From: Oscillatoriales cyanobacterium RM2_1_1
GTDB lineage: Bacteria > Cyanobacteriota > Cyanobacteriia > Cyanobacteriales > Microcoleaceae
Length of the DNA stretch: 40,039 nt
Reading direction: 5' to 3'
Assembly (NCBI GenBank): GCA_012033335.1
Contig: JAAURB010000046.1
Location: 1 to 40,039, forward strand
Positions within the stretch are counted from its first letter, which is position 1; each line of letters opens with the position of its first letter. The notes beneath the pieces are model-generated. The model searched no databases and was not told where the DNA came from. It worked only from the letters and a program-made list of their open reading frames with translations. Made by a program: the position numbers and the translations under genes. Below, piece by piece: positions 27,652 through 36,334 of the stretch.

Positions 27652-29742
27652 CTAGGGCAAATCAGGATTCATCTCAAACACTTTGATTAAGAAAGCAAAG
27701 CCATCCGCCAACTCTTCAATAATTTTTGCTGTAGGTTTTCCGGCCCCATGTCCAGCTTTCGTCTCAATCCGAATCAATACGGGATGATTCCCCTGATGGG
27801 CAGCCTGCAAGGCAGAGATAAACTTAAAACTATGGGCCGGAACCACCCGATCATCATGGTCGGCGGTGGTAATTAGGGTAGCAGGATAAGCCGTGCCGGG
27901 TTTGAGATTGTGTAGGGGAGAATAACCGTGCAGTACTGGAAACTCCTCAGGATTTTCCGGGGAGCCATATTCAGGACACCAGGCCCAACCAATCGTAAAT
28001 TTGTGAAACCGTAACATATCCATCACCCCCACCGCCGGTAGGGCTGCCCCAAATAAATCCGGGCGCTGGGTCATACAGGCTCCCACTAGTAATCCGCCGT
28101 TGCTTCCCCCCGAAATTGCCAGCTTTTGACTGGAGGTGTACTGGTTTGCAATCAGCCATTCTGCGGCGGCGATAAAGTCATCAAAGACATTTTGTTTATT
28201 CAGCTTGGTGCCAGCTTGATGCCAATCCTCCCCATATTCTCCACCGCCTCGCAGGTTCGGAATGGCGTAAACCCCTCCCATTTCTAGCCAGACAATCCTG
28301 CTAATCGAAAAACTCGGAGTCAGGGAAATGCCAAACCCCCCATATCCGTAAAGAATGGTGGGATTACTGCCATCCAGCACCAGACCTGTTTTATGGGTGA
28401 TAAACATAGGAACCTGAGTTCCGTCTTGGCTGGTATAAAATACCTGCCGAGTTTCATAGTCCCTAGGGTCAAAATCTACCTGAGGTTGACGATAGAGGGT
28501 GCTTGATCCCGTGGCCATGTTGTAGCGATAAATCGTAGTTGGGGTCGTGAAACTGGTGTAGGCATAGAAGGTTTCCGTGTCCGAACGCTTGCCATCAAAG
28601 CCACCTGCCGAACCAATCCCCGGTAACTCAACCTCCCGGACAAACATTCCTTCCAAGTCAAAGATTTTAATTTGAGTCCGGGCATCCTTGAGGTAGGAAA
28701 CAACAAACTGATGATTGAGAAGGCTAATGCCCTGGAGAGTTTCCACTGCCTCGGGAATAATTTCAGTGCGTTCCTCAGTTTTAAAGTTGATGCCAATCAC
28801 TTTTCCCCGAGGGGCATTTAGGTCAGTTTGCAGCCAGAACCAATCTCCCTCGCGGTCAATAAAACTGTACTCTGCCTCAAATTCCTGAATTAATTCGATG
28901 ACGGAGGAGTTGGGCTGGGTTAAATCCTGGTAGAAAATCAAGTTCCGAGGATCTGTACCCTGCCAAACTGAAATAATCAAAAATTTACCATCCTCAGTGA
29001 CTCCGCCATTGAAGCCCCATTCCTTGTGATCTGGGCGTTCATAGATTAATTGATCCTCGGATTGTGGGGTTCCCAGCCGATGATAAAACAGCTTTTGGTA
29101 GTAGTTGGCATCTTCAAATTGAGTATCGGCTTGGGGTTCATCGTAGCGACTGTAAAAGAATCCTTTGTGGTCGTGAGTCCAGGATGCCCCAGAAAACTTC
29201 AGCCATTTAAGATGATCCTGTAGATCCGCTTTGGTGTTGATCTCTCGAACTTTCCATTCCTGCCAATCTGAACCGGAACTGGACAAGCCGTAAGCCATGA
29301 AGTTGCCGTCTTCACTGATGGCCATACCAGAAAGGGCCACTGTGCCGTCTTCAGACAAAGTATTTGGATCCAGCAGAATATCCGGTTCAGCCTCCAGATT
29401 ATCCAATACATAGAGAACGCTCTGATTTTGCAGGCCGTCATTTTTGAAGTAAAAATAGCGCTGGGTAGACTCGTCCTGTTGATTACCCTGCTTGAAAGGA
29501 ATGCTGTATTTCTCAAAATCCCACAGCTTGGTCAACCGCTGCTTCAAGGGCGATCGCACTGGAATATCCTGGAGATAGGCAAATGTCACCTGATTTTGGG
29601 CCTCGACCCAGGTCTGGGTCTCCTGGGAATTGCTATCTTCTAGCCAGCGATAGGGGTCAGCAATCTCTGTGCCGTGGTAGTTTTCGACATCATCTCCCTG
29701 GTGGGTCTGAGGGTAAGTGAGAGATTGATTCAAATCTGACAT
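27652..29742 (-). CDS. Prolyl oligopeptidase (S9 family)
   Basis: This cytosolic serine peptidase cleaves proline-containing oligopeptides. The 696-residue protein has an N-terminal start typical of the family (DPYRWLEDSNSQETQTWVEAQ) and a seven-blade propeller over about 75-430. The alpha/beta hydrolase domain has catalytic Ser547 in ISGGSNGGLL, the Asp in TADHDDRVVPAHS and His665 in KAGHGAGKPT. PNLRGGGEYGEDWHQAG is also diagnostic. Length is normal and the frame intact. Regulation is not evident. Confidence 0.96.
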   Translation of the reverse strand: MSDLNQSLTYPQTHQGDDVENYHGTEIADPYRWLEDSNSQETQTWVEAQNQVTFAYLQDIPVRSPLKQRLTKLWDFEKYSIPFKQGNQQDESTQRYFYFKNDGLQNQSVLYVLDNLEAEPDILLDPNTLSEDGTVALSGMAISEDGNFMAYGLSSSGSDWQEWKVREINTKADLQDHLKWLKFSGASWTHDHKGFFYSRYDEPQADTQFEDANYYQKLFYHRLGTPQSEDQLIYERPDHKEWGFNGGVTEDGKFLIISVWQGTDPRNLIFYQDLTQPNSSVIELIQEFEAEYSFIDREGDWFWLQTDLNAPRGKVIGINFKTEERTEIIPEAVETLQGISLLNHQFVVSYLKDARTQIKIFDLEGMFVREVELPGIGSAGGFDGKRSDTETFYAYTSFTTPTTIYRYNMATGSSTLYRQPQVDFDPRDYETRQVFYTSQDGTQVPMFITHKTGLVLDGSNPTILYGYGGFGISLTPSFSISRIVWLEMGGVYAIPNLRGGGEYGEDWHQAGTKLNKQNVFDDFIAAAEWLIANQYTSSQKLAISGGSNGGLLVGACMTQRPDLFGAALPAVGVMDMLRFHKFTIGWAWCPEYGSPENPEEFPVLHGYSPLHNLKPGTAYPATLITTADHDDRVVPAHSFKFISALQAAHQGNHPVLIRIETKAGHGAGKPTAKIIEELADGFAFLIKVFEMNPDLP

Positions 29743-29790
29743 GGGCTTGACTCCGAAAGGTGAATTGAGGATTGATCTACGGAATCCAGT

Positions 29791-30673
29791 TTAACGCTTT
29801 GGGGTAGCACTCCTCGTTCCCTGGCCCTTTGGTGTAGGTAGGGGGCGGCTATAGGGCATAGGAATATACTGCACAGTGGGTTTTCCCCCGGTGGATTGGG
29901 GATAGAGATCCATCAGATAGTAAATTGACGTGGGCAACCCGCGATCGCAGGCAATCCCAGGGATAGAGCTTCTTCAATGGTGATTGGGCAATCGTGGGTA
30001 ATTCGACCCGTGGTTAAGGCTTCGATCACCCCATCAATCTTATCCAGAGCAATTTTTGGCCCAGGAACATTATCTTCCAGCAGGGTTCGGACAAATCGTT
30101 GTACCTGGCCAATGGCCTTGCGGGAGATATCCGCCATAATCAACGTCTGATCGTCAATCTCGCCAATCGGTTTGTCTTCCAGAACTTTCAAGATACTAGC
30201 GGCGGGAAAGTTCCCCAGTTGGGGATCTACAGGCCCCAGAACAGCATTCTCATCCATGACAATCTCATCCGCTGCCAGGGCTAGCATGGTGCCGCCACTC
30301 ATGGCATAGTGGGGGACAAACACCGTAACTTTGGCATGATGCCGAATTAAAGCCCGGGCAATTTGTTCGGTGGCTAGGACTAAGCCCCCGGGGTGTGGAG
30401 AATTAAATCGATTGGGACATCTGGAGGCGTGAGTCGGATTGCCCGGAGGATTTGCTCAGAGTCCTCAATACTGATGTAGCGAGATAGGGGAATCCCAAAC
30501 AAACTAATTGATTCTTGACGATGAATCAAAAGAATCACCCGACTCTGACGTTTGCGCTCAAACTCCTGAATAGCCTGGACACGCCGAGCCTCCAGACTAC
30601 GTTTCTGTAAAATCGGCTGAATTGAAGTAACCAGGAGAACAATCCAGAACAGATCAAACAAGCTGAAGGTCAT
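29791..30673 (-). pseudogene. ClpP-fold membrane serine protease (SDH/DUF114 family), twice frameshifted
   Basis: Three frames join into one 294-residue protein. Part 1 (from ATG 30673) has a membrane helix (FSLFDLFWIVLLVTSIQPIL) and ends LILHTPGA*. Part 2 has TVFVPHYAMSGGTMLALAAD, with the likely catalytic Ser in the SGG turn, and EIVMDENAVLGPVDPQLG. Part 3 supplies GLPTSIYYLMDLYPQSTGGK and the Pro/Arg-rich tail to TAA 29791-29793. Each break is one missing base. The first is in the G5 run at 30385-30389, where GGGGGG would give TPGGLVLA. The second is beside the HIP1 octamer 29941-29948, where one more G gives AIAGLPTS. These proteases resemble archaeal and bacterial SppA-type enzymes. The gene is dead only if the sequence is right. 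Confidence 0.8.
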
Positions 30674-30829
30674 AATTAGTCCCTCAAAAGACAGGCCAGT
30701 TTATATTCTGGCAATTATTCTGGCAATTATTTTGATGGTCGTCTTGGCCTGATTATTCTGGTCACTACTCTGACACCATTGGGGCGCGTGGGCCAGGATC
30801 TACTTAAGTCTCAACTATTCGCCAGAACT

Positions 30830-30854
30830 TGTGACAGTTATGTGACTATCACAC
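30830..30854 (+). promoter_or_regulatory. Operator-like direct repeat, cassette 1
   Basis: TGTGACAGTTA then TGTGACTATCA, two 11-bp units followed by CACGG. It lies about 60 bases upstream of a TATAGT -10-like box at 30891-30896. The same layout recurs at 30976. Confidence 0.5.
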
Positions 30855-30898
30855 GGTGTCATCAAAATCGGCTGCATTGTTTGCTATCTTTATAGTCA

Positions 30899-30952
30899 TA
30901 ACACCCATAACACCCCCTATGCACCGCTCTCACACGAGATGCGGTGTTTTTT
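30899..30952 (+). ncRNA. Putative short transcript / small RNA, cassette 1
   Basis: A -10-like TATAGT (30891-30896) is followed by a short unstructured C-rich leader and then an intrinsic terminator: CACCGC 30922-30927 pairs with GCGGTG 30941-30946, then six T. The predicted RNA is about 50 nt. The first 33 bases are identical to cassette 2. I cannot match it to a named RNA family; the transcription start is inferred. Confidence 0.5.
30921..30952 (+). terminator. Intrinsic terminator, cassette 1
   Basis: A six-base-pair stem CACCGC/GCGGTG extended by TCTC/GAGA with a bulged T, then TTTTTT at 30947-30952. Confidence 0.8.
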
Positions 30953-30975
30953 ATTGGCAATGAGGACGAGTAACC

Positions 30976-31001
30976 TGTGACAATTTTGTGACAATTTCAC
31001 A
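30976..31001 (+). promoter_or_regulatory. Operator-like direct repeat, cassette 2
   Basis: TGTGACAATTT twice in exact 11-bp tandem, followed by CACAAG, so that TTGTGA..TCACAA is also an inverted repeat. The geometry suits an OmpR/PhoB-type regulator. A -10-like TATAGA is at 31048-31053. Confidence 0.55.
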
Positions 31002-31055
31002 AGTTGCACATCCTGTAGCTTGTGATCGGATCAGTTTCTGTTATTTTTATAGATG

Positions 31056-31108
31056 TAACACCCATAACACCCCCTATGCACCGCTCTCTCACGAGTGCGG
31101 TGTTTTTT
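31056..31108 (+). ncRNA. Putative short transcript / small RNA, cassette 2
   Basis: The identical 33-base block (31056-31088) is followed by its own terminator: CACCGC 31079-31084, GCGGTG 31097-31102, six T at 31103-31108. It ends 50 bases before the lipoprotein start. It could be an independent small RNA or a terminated leader of that gene. Confidence 0.5.
31078..31108 (+). terminator. Intrinsic terminator, cassette 2
   Basis: CACCGC/GCGGTG stem with an inner CTC/GAG extension and a T6 tail; the stem core is the same as cassette 1 but the loop has diverged. Confidence 0.8.
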
Positions 31109-31158
31109 GTTGCTGTTTACCCCCTGAATGGCTAAAGTCTAGTCAGGAGGAACTGTAA

Positions 31159-32568
31159 ATGTCGTTTCCCAAGTTCTGGCTGCTCCCGGATGATACTGAA
31201 CACCGGGGATATACTTGCAACCGATTCCGTAGTCTAGGACTTTGTCTGACGACGGGATTAGTTGTGTTGCTTGGAGCCTGTAGCTTCAGACCTACTTCCA
31301 CAGAGCCGACAAATCTGCAACCCAGCCCGAAAGCCCCGGCAAAGCTCGATACCCCTTCCGCCGCTAACACGGTCACGATCTTGGGGGCGATCACCGGTGA
31401 ACAGCAACAGAGACTAGAAGCTGCCTTAGCGCCATTTGTAGAAGCCACAGGGATTGAGGTGATTTACCAGGGAACGGAAGCCTTTACAACCCTATTACCC
31501 GTGCGAGTTGAGAGTGGCCATAAGCCAGATGTTGTCATGTTTCCCCAACCGGGGCTGATGGCAGACTTTGCCCGCCGGGGGTTGTTGGTTCCGCTGGATC
31601 GGTTTATCGATCTATCTCAACTGCAGCAAAGCTATGGTTCAAGCTGGATTGACCTGGGTACTGTCGATCAAAAAGTCTACGGGATTTGGTATCGGGTTTC
31701 CATCAAAAGCCTGGTCTGGTATAGCCCAAAAGCCTTCCAAGCGGCAGGATATCAGATTCCTAAAACCTGGGACGACCTGAAAGCCCTCTCCAATCAAATC
31801 GTGGCAGATGGCAACGTACCCTGGTGTTTAGGGATGGAAAGTGGTGATGCAACGGGATGGGTAGGTACGGATTGGATTGAGGATATTCTGTTAAGGACTG
31901 CTGGCCCCAAGGTCTATGACCAGTGGGTCAAACATCAGATTCCATTCGATAGCGCCCCAGTTCGATCAGCCTTTAAGCAGTTTGGTCAGATTGCCCTGGA
32001 TCCAAAATTGGTGGTCGGGGGAACCATTGGAGTGCTCAATACCCCGTTTAGTGATTCTCCCAATGGGCTATTCACGGATCCTCCGGGTTGCTATTTGCAT
32101 CGTCAAGCCAGTTTTATCAGCAATTTTTTTCCTCAGGGTGTAGTTTTGGGGAAAGATGTTGATGTATTTTTGCTTCCTCCCATTCGACCAGAGTTTGGTA
32201 CACCGATTCTCATCGGAGGCGATATGATCGCCATGTTCAATGACACTCCAGCGGCTCGCAAGCTAGTTCAGTACATGACAACGGTTACGCCCCATGAGAT
32301 TTGGGCCAGTCTTGGCGGGTATCTGTCTCCCAATACTCAAGTTGATCTATCCGCCTATCCCGATCCGGTGAGTCGCAAACAGGCTGAGATTCTCCGCAAT
32401 GCGGATGTGATTCGGTTCGATGGTTCTGATATGATGCCCGGCACCGTGGGAACTGAAAGTTTCTGGTTGGGGATCATCAACTATATGGAGGGGGGAGATC
32501 TGAATACTATCCTGCAGGATATTGATCAAAGCTGGCCCACGGATGGTAAATCCATTTCTGAAGAGTGA
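31159..32568 (+). CDS. ABC transporter extracellular solute-binding lipoprotein (sugar type)
   Basis: This 469-residue protein begins with a long signal region and a lipobox ending in Cys41 (VVLLGAC). A Pro/Thr linker and a family-1 solute-binding domain follow: VTILGAITGEQQQRLEAAL, KPDVVMFPQPGLMADFARRG, GIWYRVSIKSLVWYSPKAFQ and TWDDLKALSNQ. It resembles alpha-glucoside binding proteins (AglE-like). It would deliver a sugar or glycoside to an ABC importer whose permeases are not in the window. AGGAGG lies at an ideal distance from ATG 31159. It follows directly after the two short-transcript cassettes, which could influence it. Confidence 0.88.
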   Translation: MSFPKFWLLPDDTEHRGYTCNRFRSLGLCLTTGLVVLLGACSFRPTSTEPTNLQPSPKAPAKLDTPSAANTVTILGAITGEQQQRLEAALAPFVEATGIEVIYQGTEAFTTLLPVRVESGHKPDVVMFPQPGLMADFARRGLLVPLDRFIDLSQLQQSYGSSWIDLGTVDQKVYGIWYRVSIKSLVWYSPKAFQAAGYQIPKTWDDLKALSNQIVADGNVPWCLGMESGDATGWVGTDWIEDILLRTAGPKVYDQWVKHQIPFDSAPVRSAFKQFGQIALDPKLVVGGTIGVLNTPFSDSPNGLFTDPPGCYLHRQASFISNFFPQGVVLGKDVDVFLLPPIRPEFGTPILIGGDMIAMFNDTPAARKLVQYMTTVTPHEIWASLGGYLSPNTQVDLSAYPDPVSRKQAEILRNADVIRFDGSDMMPGTVGTESFWLGIINYMEGGDLNTILQDIDQSWPTDGKSISEE

Positions 32569-32691
32569 TCTGGCTTGATCTAGCGAGTTTTGCCAGTCAA
32601 TTTTAACAATTTGCAACAAAATAGAGAGTGAGCGGACTGTATTCCCACGAACAAAATATCTCTAAAGTAATTGCAACAAAGGATAGAGGTT

Positions 32692-33957
32692 TTGACAGGT
32701 TCTCCTGAAGTCACATTCCGACAGCGGTTCAATCTCGCTATTTTATTTTCAACTGGATTGTTTTTTTGGTCAAGCATTACCACCTTAATGCCGACCTTAC
32801 CCCTCTACATCCAATCCATTGGCGGTACAAATCAACAAATCGGCTGGGTGATGGGGGCCTTTGCCATTGGACTTTTACCCTCCCGAATTGGTCTGGGGCC
32901 CCTCGCTGACTCGAGGGGCCGCAAGTTGGTCTTGATCATTGGTGCATTTGTAGCTATGGCAGCTCCTCTGGGTTACTTGCTGGTCGCTTCTATTCCTCCC
33001 CTGTTTGGGATTCGGGCCTTTCATGGGATTAGTGTGGCAGCTTTTACCATTGGGTTTAGCGCTCTGGTGGCCGATCTGGCTCCCGTGCATCGCCGGGGGG
33101 AGGTGATTGGTTACATGGGTCTGGTAGCCCCCATTGGCATGGCTATTGGCCCTGCCGTTGGCGGATTTATTGAGGATATGGCAGGATATCAATCCCTGTT
33201 TCTCACCAGTAGTATCTTGGGCTTGGTGGCTCTGATCGGAGTCTTCCAAGTTCAGGAACCCGAACGTCCCGTTTTGGCCAAGGTAGGTTTAGAGGTAATC
33301 CCGTCCCCCCGTCCCAACTGGCAGCGGGTGACGACTAGTTATGTGAAATTACTTTCGAGCCCACCCCTGAGAACCCCAACTTTAGTCATGTTTAGCGTGG
33401 GGTTGATCTTTGGCTCCTTGGTGACCTTTTTGCCGTTGTATGTGCAGGCATCTGGCTTAACTCTCAATGCCGGGTTGTTTTATTCCACGGCGGCGATCGC
33501 CAGTTTTAGTTCTCGCTTTTTTGTCGGTCGAGCTTCAGACCGCTATGGTCGCGGATTGTTTATTACTCTGGGTTTAGGCTTTTATTTACTGTCGATGATA
33601 ATGCTGGCCAATGCCCAGGATAAATTCATCTTGCTGACAGCGGCAGTCCTGGAGGGAACCGGCGCTGGAATTGTCATCCCTACCATGCTGGCTTTGATCA
33701 CTGATCGCTGCCCTCCTAACCAAAGGGGCAAATATTTTTCCCTCTGTGTGGGGGGGTTCGACCTGGGAATTGCCCTAGCCGGGCCGATTTTTGGTTGGAT
33801 CGCAGAGCAAGCTGGCTACCGCAATATGTATCTGTTAAATGTTGTCCTGGCACTGCTGGGAATGTTGGTGTTCATGTTCCAGTCGAGCAAAACAGTCAAG
33901 CTCTCCCTAAAATTTTCAACGGGTCAGGCCCGAGATGCCTACCGCCTGGATACGTGA
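32692..33957 (+). CDS. Major facilitator superfamily transporter
   Basis: About 421 residues with 12 predicted hydrophobic helices. MFS motif A is visible after helix 2 (GPLADSRGRKLVLIIGA) and its second-half counterpart is GRASDRYGRGLFITLG. The start is uncertain. TTG 32692 has AAAGGATAGAGG just upstream, while the frame is open from a TTG at 32671. No ATG lies before the first helix. The overall look is of a drug- or metabolite-efflux type, but the substrate cannot be told. It lies 120 bases after the lipoprotein gene. Confidence 0.88.
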   Translation: MTGSPEVTFRQRFNLAILFSTGLFFWSSITTLMPTLPLYIQSIGGTNQQIGWVMGAFAIGLLPSRIGLGPLADSRGRKLVLIIGAFVAMAAPLGYLLVASIPPLFGIRAFHGISVAAFTIGFSALVADLAPVHRRGEVIGYMGLVAPIGMAIGPAVGGFIEDMAGYQSLFLTSSILGLVALIGVFQVQEPERPVLAKVGLEVIPSPRPNWQRVTTSYVKLLSSPPLRTPTLVMFSVGLIFGSLVTFLPLYVQASGLTLNAGLFYSTAAIASFSSRFFVGRASDRYGRGLFITLGLGFYLLSMIMLANAQDKFILLTAAVLEGTGAGIVIPTMLALITDRCPPNQRGKYFSLCVGGFDLGIALAGPIFGWIAEQAGYRNMYLLNVVLALLGMLVFMFQSSKTVKLSLKFSTGQARDAYRLDT

Positions 33958-34099
33958 GCTGAATCCTGACTAAATTTACAGACTCAAATATTGGGTCAAA
34001 TATCAAGTCAAACACAAACTAAGCCCTGATTTGCTCAGGGCTAGTACAATATAAACCTGATGATTTTTCATCTCCCGAAACTGACAGGGGAGAATAAAA

Positions 34100-34173
34100 C
34101 GGGCTAGGAGGGATTCGAACCCCCGACACCGTGGTCCGTAGCCACGTGCTCTAGTCCACTGAGCTACAAGCCC
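34100..34173 (-). tRNA. tRNA-Arg(ACG)
   Basis: On the minus strand the sequence begins GGGCTTGTAGCTCAGTGGAC and ends in the T arm GGGGGTTCGAATCCCTCC and acceptor CTAGCCC plus G. The anticodon stem CGTGG/CCACG encloses loop CTACGGA, giving anticodon ACG (read as inosine after deamination; arginine CGN). The acceptor stem has one T-T mismatch. CCA is not encoded. Confidence 0.95.
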
Positions 34174-34310
34174 TTAAGATCTAAATCTGGTTAAAACTTT
34201 TGGCAAATAGGGCCTAATTAGCTCCCAGATCAAGCTCAAGCATTTTATTGCCTAAGTTAAAATAATAGCATAGTTTGATAAAATGACAAATTTTCTATCC
34301 GCACTAACCT

Positions 34311-34805
34311 ATGGAACCTCAAACCCCCCCAACCCTGAGCCATCTCAACAGTCATGGGGAAGCCCAGATGGTAGATGTCTCTACCAAAGCCACTACCCGA
34401 CGACAGGCGATCGCCCGGGGTCAAGTCCGGATGTCAGCCAGTACCTTTGCTGCCATTGAGGCGGGTAACGCCCCCAAAGGGGATGTCCTGGGAACGGCAA
34501 AGCTGGCGGGAATCATGGCCGCCAAGCAAACGGCTAACCTGATTCCCCTCTGTCATCCCTTACCCTTGAGTCAGGTTCAGGTTCAGGTGATGCCTGATCC
34601 GACCTTACCCGGGTATCAAATTCAGGCCGAAGTCATCACCAAGGCCGAAACCGGGGTGGAAATGGAAGCGTTGACTGCCGTCTCCATTGCAGCTTTAACC
34701 CTGTATGACATGGCTAAGGCCCTGGAAAAATCCATCCAGATTGAATCCATTCGATTACTGTCAAAAACCGGCGGCAAGTCTGGAGATTATCAGGCAGATC
34801 CCTAG
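34311..34805 (+). CDS. moaC: Cyclic pyranopterin monophosphate synthase
   Basis: MoaC acts with MoaA to form cyclic pyranopterin monophosphate, the first intermediate of molybdenum cofactor. The 164-residue length is normal. Diagnostic stretches are [51 protein letters not shown] and [20 protein letters not shown]. The start is ATG 34311. Other moa genes are not adjacent. Confidence 0.97.
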   Translation: MEPQTPPTLSHLNSHGEAQMVDVSTKATTRRQAIARGQVRMSASTFAAIEAGNAPKGDVLGTAKLAGIMAAKQTANLIPLCHPLPLSQVQVQVMPDPTLPGYQIQAEVITKAETGVEMEALTAVSIAALTLYDMAKALEKSIQIESIRLLSKTGGKSGDYQADP

Positions 34806-34961
34806 GGGCTTTTCTAGAGAAACTTCCCAGGGTCGCTACGCTGAAAAATCAGTGTTCAGTGCCCCAGCGCTCTCTCCTGGGGGATAGAAATTTCAAAAAA
34901 TAGGTCTGGAAACCCCCTCACCCTCTAGAATAAAGACGGAGTTGCTCAGGAATCAGAAGGA

Positions 34962-35222
34962 ATGCCCCCACGTTGGCCCCGCAAGCCGGATCGTCAAGAT
35001 CCGGACTATCGCAAACTAGATGACCGAATGACCTTTGCCGTTCATGTGGCGGCTTTTGCTGCTGTCAACTCAGGGCTATGGTTTTTGCGGCAGATCGAAG
35101 TGATCTCCTGGTCTGGGGTTCCCTGGATTACAGGAATTTGGGTGGGAATGCTTCTAGGTCATGGGATTTATATCTTTGCGATCGCCGATTACTCTTCCCC
35201 AACACCCAATCAGCCCAGTTAA
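34962..35222 (+). CDS. 2TM domain-containing protein
   Basis: An 86-residue protein. A charged N-tail (RKPDRQDPDYRKLDDRM) is followed by two helices (FAVHVAAFAAVNSGLWFL and GIWVGMLLGHGIYIFAIAD) in the arrangement of the 2TM domain family. Role unknown. The start is ATG 34962. Confidence 0.8.
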   Translation: MPPRWPRKPDRQDPDYRKLDDRMTFAVHVAAFAAVNSGLWFLRQIEVISWSGVPWITGIWVGMLLGHGIYIFAIADYSSPTPNQPS

Positions 35223-35326
35223 TCTCACAGTTTTTCTGGGGACTTGACTGGAATTTTCCCCCAGATTGTCATTTTTAAAGTTTTTACTCAAGGTTTCTAC
35301 TCAAAGTTTCTACTCAGGTTTTACCT

Positions 35327-35626
35327 ATGACTCTGACACCAGATATCGAAAAGCTCGCCGCTGCCATTGGCAAGGATGTCTATATTGATGTAGCAAAATG
35401 GCGGCTTTATCTTGCCGATGCCAGCCTGCATACTCCTGTAGCTGAGCAGGTTTATTCCCTTCTGGAACAAGGCGCTCCAGAGGAGAGTCAAGTCCAGCAG
35501 GTACTCCAGGAAATTCCCGTAAAACTCGGGGGAGGCAAGCTCACTGTTCCCTTGAGTGACCTGATTCCAGCGAGCAGTTTTACAGATTTGATGGATCGCT
35601 TAGAAGAGTTTCACAAAGAGATGTAG
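35327..35626 (+). CDS. DUF3181 family protein
   Basis: A 99-residue soluble protein, MTLTPDIEKLAAAIGKDVYI to the C-terminal DLMDRLEEFHKEM. The start and the KLGGGKLTVPLSDLIP block agree with the cyanobacterium-restricted DUF3181 family. Function unknown. It ends 12 bases before the next gene. Confidence 0.85.
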   Translation: MTLTPDIEKLAAAIGKDVYIDVAKWRLYLADASLHTPVAEQVYSLLEQGAPEESQVQQVLQEIPVKLGGGKLTVPLSDLIPASSFTDLMDRLEEFHKEM

Positions 35627-35638
35627 ATCAAAATGTAA

Positions 35639-36313
35639 ATGGAGTCGGAGATTATGGGTCAACGGATCTGCCTGACGATTGGATGCTGGATCAGTCTGGT
35701 ACCAATAGACTCGGCAATGGCTCAATTCCGGCCTGATCGACCTACGTTCTTCGAGGAGGGAGACAGACAATTTCAGCGGGAAGTGGATCGACTCAATCGT
35801 CAACCTCAGGGAGTTCAGCCGATCCTCACCGTTGAGGACACCCGGAGTGGAGAAAGACTCATTGCCCTATCGGATGATGTAGCCATTGCCACAGCTCAAC
35901 TAGACTGGCAACGACAGGAGAATGATGTTTTCAGGATTCCTCTCGGAGATATTGAATTGCAGATGATTGCAACAGAACAGGATTCTCCCTCGGTTCGATT
36001 TGCAGTGGCCTATTCCGAGCCATTAACCTCCGCCCAAATCCGGGAGCCTGAGGTTCTGTTTCAGCAGATGCAGGCGGTATTTCAAGCTAATGCAGCGGTG
36101 GAACAGGTCAGCACTCAACCCCTGACATTCGAGAGTAATCCTGGTTGGGCTATCAGTTTTATTGAGGATAACCGGCGTCTGGAGTGCCGAATGTATTTGA
36201 TCAACCAGCGGCTCTACATTCTAGCGGCTGATCAGTTGGGCATGGAAGCACAAGCCCGGCAGATGACTGATGAGTTTTTAAACTCCCTGCGTTTGCTATC
36301 TTTAAAGCAATGA
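35639..36313 (+). CDS. Exported hypothetical protein
   Basis: 224 residues with a probable signal peptide ending near SAMA|Q (about 28). The mature part is alpha/beta (GERLIALSDDVAIATAQLDW, ECRMYLINQRLYILAADQLG). The last 60 residues, with DEFLNSLRLL, resemble the C-terminal strand-helix of PsbP/DUF1795-like proteins, but I cannot claim that family. The ATG at 35654 is an alternative start. It is probably co-transcribed with its neighbours. Confidence 0.7.
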   Translation: MESEIMGQRICLTIGCWISLVPIDSAMAQFRPDRPTFFEEGDRQFQREVDRLNRQPQGVQPILTVEDTRSGERLIALSDDVAIATAQLDWQRQENDVFRIPLGDIELQMIATEQDSPSVRFAVAYSEPLTSAQIREPEVLFQQMQAVFQANAAVEQVSTQPLTFESNPGWAISFIEDNRRLECRMYLINQRLYILAADQLGMEAQARQMTDEFLNSLRLLSLKQ

Positions 36314-36334
36314 AGGCGCAATCAAGGTGCTCCT

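Noticed and set aside
27371-27655. 94-residue plus-strand frame before the prolyl oligopeptidase stop
   Set aside because: Shares its sequence with another frame, ends at the neighbour, no ribosome site or domain.
30830-30854. CRP-type site TGTGA-N6-TCACA
   Set aside because: Spacing between TGTGA and TCACA is 3 in cassette 1 and 5 in cassette 2, not 6; 11-bp direct repeats explain both better.
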